DNA from: Candidatus Galligastranaerophilus intestinavium
Lineage (GTDB): Bacteria; Cyanobacteriota; Vampirovibrionia; Gastranaerophilales; Gastranaerophilaceae
Direction: 5' to 3'
NCBI GenBank assembly: GCA_018716625.1
Contig: DVJQ01000056.1
Span: 1-34,841 of the forward strand
Length of the DNA: 34,841 bases
Shown here: piece by piece, positions 22,817 through 30,461 of the stretch
Layout: every line of letters begins with the position of its first letter
Position numbering within the stretch: the first letter of the stretch is position 1
Made by a program: the position numbers and the translations under genes
Notes under the pieces: model-generated
What the model saw: the letters and a program-made list of their open reading frames with translations, nothing else
Told to the model about the DNA's origin: nothing
Database searches by the model: none

Positions 22817-24132
22817 AATCTGCCTACCATTTCGATTATTTCCTCAAATTTCATTGCACGAGAAGCTTTGAGCAAAATTGTAGAACCTTTTTCAATGTTT
22901 TCAAGAATATATTTTGCACATTCAAAATTAGTTTCAAACTCAACTCCCTCAAGAGTGGAACTTCTTAATATATATTTTGCCAAATTACCTACTGTTAGAA
23001 GTTTTACACCCTTGTAAGAACACAAAAACTCACCTATTTCTTTATGATAAGCAATTTCATCCTTACCAAGTTCGCCCATATTGCCTAATACAAGCACCAA
23101 GGGAGTCTTATAAACCGACAGAAAGGTTTTTAAAACAGCTTTCATCGACTCAGGATTGGCATTATAGCTGTCATTTATAAATGTCAAACCTTTTATTTTG
23201 CTTATTTCCCAACGTTTTTCGATAGGCTTATAGTTAAGCAAACCTTTTTGTATATTTTGTATCGAAATATTTAATTTTTTTGCAGCTTCAATAACCAAAA
23301 GCGCATTTTCAATATTGTAATCACCTTCAACGTTAAGTTCAAAGTCAACATTTTCATACGTAAATTTTGAATGAGAGATACTCATTTTTACATTTGAAAC
23401 ATTTTCATATCTTGTAAAAATCTTTTCACCCTCATAGTTGAGATTGTCTTTAATTCTTGTGGAATCAGGACTTATAAAAACACCGTCTTTTTTGAGTCCT
23501 GCCGCTATTTCACACTTTGCAACAGCAATATTTTTCAAATTACCCAAACGCTCAACATGGGCCGAGCCTACATTTGTCACAATGCCTATATCAGGCTCGC
23601 AATAAGATGACAGGAGTTCTATTTCACCCAAATTCCTCATGCCCATCTCAACAACGGCAGCTTCACAATCCTGAGGCATTGTAAAAAATGTTTCACACAA
23701 ACCAATTTCATTGTTGTGATTTAAAAGGGTTTTGTGAGTCTTATATGTAGTACAAAGAACACTATAGAGCATTTCTTTTGTTGTTGTTTTTCCTGAAGAC
23801 CCCGTTATCGCAACTATTTTCGGGTTAATTTTCTTTCTTATATAATTTGCAAGTTTAAGGTAAGCAACAAGAGAATTATCAACATATAAAACAAAATCCG
23901 CACTTTTATTAACTTTGTACTTATCCTGCGTAAAATAACCTCTTGCACCAGCCTCAAGCGCTTTATCTATAAAATTATGCCCGTCATAATTTTCTCCGCG
24001 CAAAGGCAGGTAAATATTCCCTTTTTGCAGTTTTCTGGTATCGGTTGAAATCTCAAAACATCCCGAGCTGTCTTTTTCAAAGAGAACTTGAGCGCCTGTA
24101 CATGTAATAATTTCACTTAATGTAAACTTCAA
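22813..24132 (-). CDS. murF: UDP-N-acetylmuramoyl-tripeptide--D-alanyl-D-alanine ligase MurF
   Basis: MurF attaches D-Ala-D-Ala to the UDP-MurNAc tripeptide, completing the pentapeptide. The 439 residues show the substrate domain (ISTDTRKLQKGNIYLPLRGE and DGHNFIDKALEAGA), the P-loop AITGSSGKTTTKEML (108-122), the HNNEIGLCET loop, VVEMGMRNLGEIELL, VTNVGSAHVERLG and FINDSYNANPESMKAVL. The DSYNANPESM motif is diagnostic for MurF. The start is TTG, with GGAG 7 bases upstream; no in-frame ATG fits. It is the first gene of the minus-strand cell-wall operon and has a predicted promoter at 24165-24193. Confidence 0.95.
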   Translation of the reverse strand: MKFTLSEIITCTGAQVLFEKDSSGCFEISTDTRKLQKGNIYLPLRGENYDGHNFIDKALEAGARGYFTQDKYKVNKSADFVLYVDNSLVAYLKLANYIRKKINPKIVAITGSSGKTTTKEMLYSVLCTTYKTHKTLLNHNNEIGLCETFFTMPQDCEAAVVEMGMRNLGEIELLSSYCEPDIGIVTNVGSAHVERLGNLKNIAVAKCEIAAGLKKDGVFISPDSTRIKDNLNYEGEKIFTRYENVSNVKMSISHSKFTYENVDFELNVEGDYNIENALLVIEAAKKLNISIQNIQKGLLNYKPIEKRWEISKIKGLTFINDSYNANPESMKAVLKTFLSVYKTPLVLVLGNMGELGKDEIAYHKEIGEFLCSYKGVKLLTVGNLAKYILRSSTLEGVEFETNFECAKYILENIEKGSTILLKASRAMKFEEIIEMVGRL

Positions 24133-24164
24133 AACAAATCTCCAAACAACAGATTTTTGAAATA

Positions 24165-24193
24165 ATTGTAAATCAAACAGAATATGATGTAAA
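24165..24193 (-). promoter_or_regulatory. Predicted promoter of the murF operon
   Basis: On the minus strand, TTTACA (24193-24188) and TACAAT (24170-24165) are separated by 17 bases, 33 bases ahead of the murF TTG. It overlaps the plus-strand promoter of the DUF4127 gene almost completely. Confidence 0.6.
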
Positions 24194-24195
24194 AT
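24166..24195 (+). promoter_or_regulatory. Predicted promoter of the DUF4127-waaA-dapF unit
   Basis: TTGTAA (24166-24171) and TAAAAT (24190-24195) are separated by 18 bases. The expected transcription start coincides with the A of the ATG at 24202, so the message may be leaderless; no ribosome site is visible. Confidence 0.5.
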
Positions 24196-24201
24196 AATTT
24201 T

Positions 24202-25608
24202 ATGAAAAAAATTGCACTTATACCTATTGATAATCGCCCTATATGCTATACGCTCGTAAGAGATATTCTTAAACAGGATAATAGCATAGAGCTTTTTATG
24301 CCTGAAAGAAATTTTCTTGGCACTCTCAAAAAAAATGCCGACATCGAAAAAATTTATAACTTTATTGAAAATATGCCAAAAGCAGACATTTTTGTAATTT
24401 CCCTTGATACTATAGCTTACGGCGGTCTTATCAGCTCAAGAAGGTGTCCTGAGAATTTCGAACAAATAAAAGAAAGACTTTTAAGTTTTAGAAAGTTACT
24501 CAAACAAAAAGCGGAAAAAATATATGCTTTCTCAAGCATAATGCGCATTTCAAACAACAACATAAACGAAGAAGAAAAAGATTACTGGGCACAATGGGGC
24601 AAAAGAATTTTTGAATTTTCATATTATCAGCACAAATCGAGAAAAGAAAAAACATATAATTGTGTCTACAATCAAGTTCCAAGGGATATTTTGGAAGACT
24701 ATTTAGACACCAGAAAGAGAAATTTTGATATAAACAAACTCTACCTTGACTGGGTTGAGGATAAAACCATTGATATGCTTGTTTTTTCAAAAGACGATAC
24801 GGGTGAATACGGTCTAAATGTTGAAGAAGCAGAACTTTTGGAATACGAAATAAAGAACCGAAAATTAAATGCACAAGTTAAAACAGGAGCGGATGAAATC
24901 CCGCTGACTCTGCTTGCAAGAGCACTTGCAGAAAACAACTCTATAAGCATGGATGTAGAATATACAAATCCTGACAGCATAGGTAAAATCTCAAGATACG
25001 AGGATATTAGCGTAAAAAATTGCGTAGAGGGTCAAATAAAACTTGCAAACTGTGCAATTTCGCAAAACACAGATTTAAAGTTCATTATAAATAACTTTAA
25101 AAACACACAGGGAGATTATGTCTTAGGGGATGTAATAAACACATTTAACAAAAGTTTTAAAGTGCCTGAAGAAAACTTTTTTGTTGCAGATATTTCAAAT
25201 GCCAACGGGGCAGATAAAGGCTTCATAAAAGAGTTAATTAAAAACAAATGCCCAAAAAATATGTATGGATTTTGCGCTTACAACACAAGTGCAAACTCTG
25301 TAGGGTGTGCTATTTTAAGTGCTGTTACGAAACTTTTGGCACAAAAAAACGGCTCATATAATGACAATGCATTTAAAAAACTAATGTTTATAAGACTGCT
25401 TGATGACTGGGCTTATCAAGCAGATATAAGAAAATTTGTAAGAGAGTCAGGGCTTGATTTTACACAAGCTCTAAAAACAAAAGTACAAGAGTTTAAAAAT
25501 TATGAAAAAATAATCGCAAATTATCTTGATTTTGATTATAATAATGTAAACTATACACTCCCTTGGGATAGAAGCTTTGAGGCAGAGATTGATGTTAAAA
25601 TTATATAA
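24202..25608 (+). CDS. DUF4127 family protein
   Basis: This 468-residue protein matches the DUF4127 family, whose function I do not know. Hallmarks are IALIPIDNRPICYTLVRDIL at the N terminus, SLDTIAYGGLISSRRCPEN (about 68-86), SSIMRISNNN, KDDTGEYGLNVEEAELLEYE, TGADEIPLTLLARALAEN and DISNANGADKGFI, and late RLLDDWAYQADIRKFVR. Conserved Asp, Arg and Asn residues suggest an enzyme. There is no signal peptide or membrane helix, so it is cytoplasmic. The last 17 bases overlap waaA, so the two should be translated together, and dapF follows. The gene diverges from the murF operon. No ribosome site precedes the ATG, and the -10 box ends 6 bases before it. Confidence 0.8.
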   Translation: MKKIALIPIDNRPICYTLVRDILKQDNSIELFMPERNFLGTLKKNADIEKIYNFIENMPKADIFVISLDTIAYGGLISSRRCPENFEQIKERLLSFRKLLKQKAEKIYAFSSIMRISNNNINEEEKDYWAQWGKRIFEFSYYQHKSRKEKTYNCVYNQVPRDILEDYLDTRKRNFDINKLYLDWVEDKTIDMLVFSKDDTGEYGLNVEEAELLEYEIKNRKLNAQVKTGADEIPLTLLARALAENNSISMDVEYTNPDSIGKISRYEDISVKNCVEGQIKLANCAISQNTDLKFIINNFKNTQGDYVLGDVINTFNKSFKVPEENFFVADISNANGADKGFIKELIKNKCPKNMYGFCAYNTSANSVGCAILSAVTKLLAQKNGSYNDNAFKKLMFIRLLDDWAYQADIRKFVRESGLDFTQALKTKVQEFKNYEKIIANYLDFDYNNVNYTLPWDRSFEAEIDVKII

Positions 25609-26851
25609 TTTTTTATACAACTTGCTGGCTGTGCCCTTAATTAATATACTTGGACTTTTTTCACAAAAAATTGAAGCAGGCAAAAAGGAAAAATTCGGCA
25701 ACTACGGCTTTAAGTTTTTAAATCGCACAATATGGATTCATGCAGTTTCAGTCGGCGAGGTTATGCTGGCTCAAACCCTCATAAACAATATGCACTTTAA
25801 AAACGATATTGTCCTTACAACATCAACACCACAAGGGCAAGAGCTTGCAAAAAATAAATTATCTGACAAATGCAAAGTTATAACTTATTTTCCCTACGAC
25901 ACAACAAAAGCGATTAAAAATGCAGTAAAAGCCATTAACCCCGAAATGGTTATAATAGTTGAAACGGAAATATGGCCAAATTTCGCCCATATAATGAAAG
26001 AGCTTGCAATACCCTTATTTATTATAAACGGAAGGATATCGGAGAGGACTTTTAAAAGCTACAAAAGACTGTCTTTTTTCTTTAAAAATGTTCTTAAAAA
26101 TTACAGTGCGATTTTAGCCCAAACAAACGAGGACGCGAAAAGATTTGTTGAAATAGGCGCAGCTGAAAACAAAGTTGTTGTATCAGGGAATATAAAATTT
26201 GACATAGAAAAACCTGATAATTATATTAAACACAAATACAGGCTGCTTTTTAAAGCACTTAATGAAAAAGTGATGATATTTGCTTCAACTCACCCTGATG
26301 AAAATAAACTATTGATAGAAACTTATGTCAAGCTAAAAGACGATTTTGAGGACTTAAAACTAATTATAGCCCCAAGACATCTTGAAAATGTTGAAAGCGT
26401 AGAAAACATACTAAACTCAAAAAGCATACTTTCAGGCAAAAAAAGTGCTGATGCCTCTTTTGATAAATGCGACGCAATAATACTTGATACAACAGGCGAG
26501 CTTTCTAATATATACAGCATATGTGACGTTTGCGTAATTTGCGGCAGTTTTGACAAAACAGGCGGACACAACCCTCTTGAGGCAACAATTTGGGGCAAAC
26601 CCGTAATTAGCGGTCCAAACATAAAAAACTTTCGCTATATATACAAAAATCTTACAGAGCAAGGCTGTGCAATAATTGTAAAAAGTACCGAGGAACTAAA
26701 AGACAAAGTAGCGGAATTTTTATCTGATGAAAAATATATTGAAAGAATAAGCACCAATTGTACAAATGCAATTGAAAAAAATAGTGGCGCGACTGATTTT
26801 ACTATAAACTACATTGAAAAATTCAACAGGGAGCAATATGAAAACAATTAA
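25592..26851 (+). CDS. waaA: 3-deoxy-D-manno-octulosonic acid (Kdo) transferase
   Basis: WaaA (KdtA) transfers Kdo from CMP-Kdo to lipid A precursor on the cytoplasmic face of the inner membrane, so the cell should make lipopolysaccharide. The 419 residues start with a hydrophobic anchor (about 5-24), then the GT-B N-terminal domain with WIHAVSVGEVMLAQ (catalytic Glu56), TTSTPQGQELA, IIVETEIWPNF and FIINGRISERTFKSYK. The C-terminal domain has IFASTHPDEN, LIIAPRHLENVE and GSFDKTGGHNPLEATIWGKP. I start at the ATG 25592, 9 bases after GAGG and inside the DUF4127 3' end. How many Kdo residues it adds cannot be told. Confidence 0.94.
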   Translation: MLKLYNFLYNLLAVPLINILGLFSQKIEAGKKEKFGNYGFKFLNRTIWIHAVSVGEVMLAQTLINNMHFKNDIVLTTSTPQGQELAKNKLSDKCKVITYFPYDTTKAIKNAVKAINPEMVIIVETEIWPNFAHIMKELAIPLFIINGRISERTFKSYKRLSFFFKNVLKNYSAILAQTNEDAKRFVEIGAAENKVVVSGNIKFDIEKPDNYIKHKYRLLFKALNEKVMIFASTHPDENKLLIETYVKLKDDFEDLKLIIAPRHLENVESVENILNSKSILSGKKSADASFDKCDAIILDTTGELSNIYSICDVCVICGSFDKTGGHNPLEATIWGKPVISGPNIKNFRYIYKNLTEQGCAIIVKSTEELKDKVAEFLSDEKYIERISTNCTNAIEKNSGATDFTINYIEKFNREQYENN

Positions 26852-27638
26852 ATTTGAAAAATGGCAAGGTCTTGGCAATGATTTCATAATTTTAACAGAG
26901 GAAAAAGCAACCCCTGAGCTTGCAAAAATAATGTGCGACAGAAATTTTGGAATAGGCGCTGATGGTCTTTTTTCACCCAAAAAAACTTTAAATACGGACA
27001 TTGGTTGGGATTTTTACAACTCTGACGGCTCAGTTGCACAAATGTGCGGTAATGGGATACGTTGTTTTGCAAAATTTGTACGTGAGCACAATTTGGTAAA
27101 CAAAGATGAATTTAGTGTAGAAACTCTTGCAGGGACAATAATACCGAGCATTTTAGAGGACGGCAGAGTACGGGTTGATATGGGCATGCCCATTTTAGAT
27201 GCAAAAAAAATACCTGTTGATGTTTCAACACCGCAAGACTTTGAAATCGAAGGTTTTAGAGCAAGCGCGGTTAGCATGGGCAATCCGCACTGTGTTATTT
27301 TTACCGATGGCGACAGTAAAAAACTTGCGCGCGAATTTGGACCAAAAATTGAGCCCCATAAACTTTTCCCGCAAAAAACAAATGTAGAATTTGTTAAAAT
27401 AGAAAATCGCTCAAAAATGCGCCTTGACGTATACGAGAGAGGCTGCGGAATTACTCTTGCATGCGGAACAGGGGCATGTGCCGCAACAGTTGCAGGCATT
27501 TTAAAAGGCTTGCTTGATAACACAGTAACCGTAGAGCTTCCGGGAGGAGAGCTTACAATAGAATACAACGGCAAAAACGTCTATATGACAGGATGTGCAA
27601 CAAAAGTTTTTGAAGGCGAATTTTTCTGTAAAAAATAA
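26838..27638 (+). CDS. dapF: Diaminopimelate epimerase
   Basis: DapF converts LL- to meso-diaminopimelate, used in peptidoglycan crosslinks and as the lysine precursor; it needs no cofactor and works with two cysteines. Both are present: Cys70 in NSDGSVAQMCGNGIRCF and Cys209 in ERGCGITLACGTGACAA. Other motifs are WQGLGNDFI, FGIGADGL and VSMGNPHCVIF. The length of 266 residues is normal. The ATG at 26838 has GGGAG 5 bases upstream and overlaps the end of waaA by 14 bases; an in-frame TTG at 26814 is less likely. It supplies the amino acid used by the Mur enzymes encoded in the divergent operon. Confidence 0.96.
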   Translation: MKTIKFEKWQGLGNDFIILTEEKATPELAKIMCDRNFGIGADGLFSPKKTLNTDIGWDFYNSDGSVAQMCGNGIRCFAKFVREHNLVNKDEFSVETLAGTIIPSILEDGRVRVDMGMPILDAKKIPVDVSTPQDFEIEGFRASAVSMGNPHCVIFTDGDSKKLAREFGPKIEPHKLFPQKTNVEFVKIENRSKMRLDVYERGCGITLACGTGACAATVAGILKGLLDNTVTVELPGGELTIEYNGKNVYMTGCATKVFEGEFFCKK

Positions 27639-27663
27639 ATATTTAGATATGTTAAGTTTTTTG

Positions 27664-27692
27664 TTGTTTCAAAAATATATTTGTGCTAGCAT
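27664..27692 (+). promoter_or_regulatory. Predicted promoter of rpsF-ssb-rpsR
   Basis: TTGTTT (27664-27669) lies 17 bases ahead of TAGCAT (27687-27692), which is preceded by TGC, an extended -10. AAGGAG and the rpsF ATG follow. Confidence 0.45.
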
Positions 27693-27725
27693 TTTGTAAC
27701 AAAGTAAGTACAATAAGGAGAAATC

Positions 27726-28022
27726 ATGAAAAAATACGAACTGCTTGCAACAATAAAACCAAATTTAGATAATGATGAAGCAGATAAAGTTATTGCAAAA
27801 ATCGAAGAATCGGTTAGTTCGCTGGGCGGCAGCGTTATTAATACCGATAAAATGGGCAGAAAAAAACTTGCTTATGACGTAAAAGGTTTCAGGGACGGAT
27901 TTATGGCTGTTTTAAAAATAAATCTTGATGCTGATAAAGTTGTTGAATTTAAAAGACAGCTTAAACTTAACGAAAACGTAATAAGAACAATGTTTATAGA
28001 ACAACAAGCAGTGAAAGCGTAG
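27726..28022 (+). CDS. rpsF: 30S ribosomal protein S6
   Basis: S6 binds 16S rRNA in the platform of the small subunit together with S18. The 98 residues show the ferredoxin-like fold pattern: YELLATIKPNLDNDEADKVI, then GGSVINTDKMGRKKLAYDVK, GFMAVLKINLDADKVVEFKR and LNENVIRTMF. AAGGAG lies 5 bases ahead of the ATG. It heads the widely conserved rpsF-ssb-rpsR unit. In other bacteria the S6-S18 pair can bind its own leader RNA; the short leader here shows no obvious such structure. Confidence 0.96.
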   Translation: MKKYELLATIKPNLDNDEADKVIAKIEESVSSLGGSVINTDKMGRKKLAYDVKGFRDGFMAVLKINLDADKVVEFKRQLKLNENVIRTMFIEQQAVKA

Positions 28023-28025
28023 AAA

Positions 28026-28424
28026 ATGACTTTAGCAAAAATCTTTATAACGGGAAAAGTTGTAAAAAACCCTGAGAAAAGGTTTACACAAAACGATTTG
28101 CCTATTACAAGTTTTACAATAGATGTCAATCCTCAGGAAGAAAGTCTGGTAAGGGTTTTTGCGATGGGCAATTTAGCCGAAACTGTTGAGCAAACAGTAA
28201 AAGAAGGCGACAGCGTAATTGTTGAAGGCAGACTGCAAACAAATACGTTTAAAACCTCAAACGGCAGAGATAAAAAGATTTTTGAAATAAATGCTTCAAC
28301 AGTTGAAAAGATATCGGGAGGCGCAACAACACAGGCAAATGCACCTAAAAAGGAAAACCTCGTGCAGTTCGCGACAGAAGAAATATCTCAAGATTTAATT
28401 GATGAAGACGAAATACCGTTTTAG
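28026..28424 (+). CDS. ssb: Single-stranded DNA-binding protein
   Basis: SSB coats single-stranded DNA in replication, repair and recombination and recruits partners through its C-terminal tail. The 132 residues have one OB fold (about 3-105: FITGKVVKNPEKRFT, VRVFAMGNLAETVEQ, GDSVIVEGRLQTNTF) and end with the acidic tip DEDEIPF, close to the DDDIPF consensus. The linker is short (about 15 residues). It begins 3 bases after rpsF. The first beta strand starts almost at once, and the usual aromatic W/F residues are partly replaced. Function is secure from fold, tail and operon position. Confidence 0.93.
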   Translation: MTLAKIFITGKVVKNPEKRFTQNDLPITSFTIDVNPQEESLVRVFAMGNLAETVEQTVKEGDSVIVEGRLQTNTFKTSNGRDKKIFEINASTVEKISGGATTQANAPKKENLVQFATEEISQDLIDEDEIPF

Positions 28425-28448
28425 AAAACAACAGAAAAGGAAATAAAA

Positions 28449-28685
28449 ATGGCAAAAGAAACACTTAAAGACAGCAAAAAAAGAAAAAATTGCAGCTTCT
28501 GCGCCGATAAAGTAGAAGCACTTGACTACAAAGACACTTCAAAATTAAAAAGATTTTTATCCGAAGCAGGTAAAATTCTTCCAAGAAGAATAACAGGAAA
28601 CTGCGCTTACCACCAAAGAATGCTTGCTAAAGCAGTTAAACGCTCAAGAGAAGCAGCTCTTATCGGATACGTATTTGAAAACTAA
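28449..28685 (+). CDS. rpsR: 30S ribosomal protein S18
   Basis: S18 pairs with S6 on the small-subunit platform. The 78 residues include [40 protein letters not shown] and [20 protein letters not shown], a standard S18 core. The CSFC pair could bind zinc, as in some cysteine-containing ribosomal proteins; this is inference. AAGGA lies 7 bases ahead of the ATG. It ends the operon at a strong terminator. rplI (L9), which often follows, is absent; the purine operon meets it head-on. Confidence 0.96.
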   Translation: MAKETLKDSKKRKNCSFCADKVEALDYKDTSKLKRFLSEAGKILPRRITGNCAYHQRMLAKAVKRSREAALIGYVFEN

Positions 28686-28690
28686 GTTTT

Positions 28691-28718
28691 AAAAACCGCC
28701 TTTTAAAGGCGGTTTTTT
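28691..28718. terminator. Bidirectional Rho-independent terminator
   Basis: AAAAACCGCCTT (28691-28702) pairs perfectly with AAGGCGGTTTTT (28707-28718) around a 4-base loop, with T-runs in both directions. It separates the convergent rpsR and purD and overlaps the last bases of purD. Confidence 0.92.
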
Positions 28719-29949
28719 ATCTTAATCTAATATCTTTTCTGTAAATTTTTCCATCAAATTTTATCTCTTGTGCTGCCTTGTAAATATCTAAAAGCGCATT
28801 TTTACCGCTTTTAACAAGGCTCAAAACTCGCCCGCCGTTTGTGTAATATTTACCCTCAAGCTTTTTTACACCTGCAAGCAAAACTTTTACTCCGTATTTT
28901 TTTGCAGCCTCAAGGTTAAAAATCTCGCAGCCTGTTTGAGGCGAAAAAGGATAACCGCATGAGGCTAAAACCACACAGTAAGAAGGCTCTTCTTTAAATT
29001 TAAAATCAATCTCATCCAACTTCCCATCAACCATTTTTAAAAAAACATCCAAAATATCGCCGCAAAAATTATCAAGCACTGACTGTATTTCAGGATCACC
29101 AAAACGCATATTATACTCAAGAACATAAAGTCCCTCATTGCACATCATAAGCCCCGAGTAAACAACCCCGCAAAAATCCGCCTTGCTCAAGCTTAATGCG
29201 TCATTTAGTTTCTTTAGATAATTGTTAACTTCATTCAGTTCAAAATCGGACAACTTGCAAGGATAAGCAGAACCCATGCCTCCTGTATTTTCACCCTTAT
29301 CATCGTCTAAAAGCTTTTTAAAATCACATGCCGGACTAAAACTCTTTAACGTCTTGCCGTCCCAAAGTGAAAATACGGACAACTCGCGCCCAAAGAGTCT
29401 TTGTTCCAAAATTATTTTTTTTGAAGAATTACCAAATTTGCCCCCCAAAAAGTCTTTTGCAACATTTTTTGCCTCCTCAAACGTTTTTGGCAAATATACA
29501 CCCTTGCCCTGCGCCAGCCCATCTGCCTTTATAACCGGAGGATTGGTAAATTTTAAAAGCGCACCATCTATTTGAGAAATATCCTCAATTAAAAAATAAT
29601 TTGCAGTTTTTATATTAAACTTTTTCATAAAGCTTTTTGCAAAACTCTTTGAACTCTCAAGCTGTGCCCAGTAGCTATTTGCGCCAATTACATTAATTTT
29701 AAATTTTAAAAATACATCGCAAATTCCATCAGCCAAAGGCGCCTCAGGTCCTACTATTAAAAGATTAATACCAATGTCGCGTGCTTTTTTGGCAAGTTCG
29801 TAATAATCACAAAATTCAATCACATTAAATGGCGCAAAAGCGCCGGTTTTGGCAAAATAAATATCATTTTCCCCTAAAAGCTTTGAATTTTTTAGTGTTT
29901 CATACAGCGCATGTTCTCTTGCGCCTGAACCGAACAACAATATTTTCAT
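28717..29949 (-). CDS. purD: Phosphoribosylamine--glycine ligase
   Basis: PurD makes glycinamide ribonucleotide from phosphoribosylamine, glycine and ATP, the second step of purine synthesis. The 410 residues have the ATP-grasp layout: ILLFGSGAREHAL at the start, VGPEAPLADGI, SSKSFAKSFMKKFNI, PPVIKADGLAQGKGVYL (ATP-binding strand), KGENTGGMGSAYP, and VLEYNMRFGDPEIQSVL near the metal site. The typical length is 420-430, so it is slightly compact. It is the last gene of the purine operon; its ATG overlaps the purN stop by 4 bases (ATGA). Confidence 0.95.
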   Translation of the reverse strand: MKILLFGSGAREHALYETLKNSKLLGENDIYFAKTGAFAPFNVIEFCDYYELAKKARDIGINLLIVGPEAPLADGICDVFLKFKINVIGANSYWAQLESSKSFAKSFMKKFNIKTANYFLIEDISQIDGALLKFTNPPVIKADGLAQGKGVYLPKTFEEAKNVAKDFLGGKFGNSSKKIILEQRLFGRELSVFSLWDGKTLKSFSPACDFKKLLDDDKGENTGGMGSAYPCKLSDFELNEVNNYLKKLNDALSLSKADFCGVVYSGLMMCNEGLYVLEYNMRFGDPEIQSVLDNFCGDILDVFLKMVDGKLDEIDFKFKEEPSYCVVLASCGYPFSPQTGCEIFNLEAAKKYGVKVLLAGVKKLEGKYYTNGGRVLSLVKSGKNALLDIYKAAQEIKFDGKIYRKDIRLR

Positions 29950-30461
29950 AAAAGCTCCTCAATAACTTTAGGGTACAATTTATGCTCCATTTTATGAATT
30001 TTTTCCTCCAATTCAAAAAGTGTCATAAAAGTCTCAATTTTACACTTTTGCTGCGCAATTATCTCTCCCGAGTCAACCTCTTTTATAACATAGTGAATGC
30101 TCACGCCGGTTTCTTTTTCGCCTGATAAAAAAGCTCTTTTTATAGCATTTTTTCCTTTGAATTTTGGCAAAAGGGAAGGATGAATATTTACAAAAGTACC
30201 CAAATTAAGTACTTCTTGGGGTAATATTCGCATATAGCCCGCTAAAACATACAAGTCAAATTTATTATTTTTTAAAAATTCATAAGTATTTTCAAATTCA
30301 ACAAAATGCGAGCTTATACCCAAATTTTTCGCCCTTTTTAGGACTTTTGCATACTTTTTGTCACACAAAAGCTCGACTTGAACATTTTTGTCTTTAAAAT
30401 AGTGAACAATAGCCTCAAAATTTGAACCTTCACCTGAAGCAAACACAAGGATTTTTTTCAT
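29946..30461 (-). CDS. purN: Phosphoribosylglycinamide formyltransferase
   Basis: PurN transfers a formyl group from 10-formyltetrahydrofolate to glycinamide ribonucleotide, step three of the pathway. The 171 residues are shorter than the usual 190-210 but keep the fold and catalytic triad: FASGEGSNFEAIV (phosphate loop), VNIHPSLLPKFKG with Asn92 and His94, and GVSIHYVIKEVDSGEIIAQQ with Asp130. The loss is in surface loops (for example around CDKKYAKVLKRA) and in the C-terminal tail. Both ends overlap neighbours by 4 bases. Confidence 0.94.
   Translation of the reverse strand: MKKILVFASGEGSNFEAIVHYFKDKNVQVELLCDKKYAKVLKRAKNLGISSHFVEFENTYEFLKNNKFDLYVLAGYMRILPQEVLNLGTFVNIHPSLLPKFKGKNAIKRAFLSGEKETGVSIHYVIKEVDSGEIIAQQKCKIETFMTLFELEEKIHKMEHKLYPKVIEELL

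Noticed and set aside
24500-24874. A 124-codon open frame antisense to the DUF4127 gene
   Set aside because: No domain and no supporting signals. The plus-strand DUF4127 frame is full length and family-like.
27014-27574. A 186-codon open frame antisense to dapF
   Set aside because: It lies wholly inside dapF, which has all its catalytic motifs. The antisense product has no recognisable domain and no ribosome site of note.
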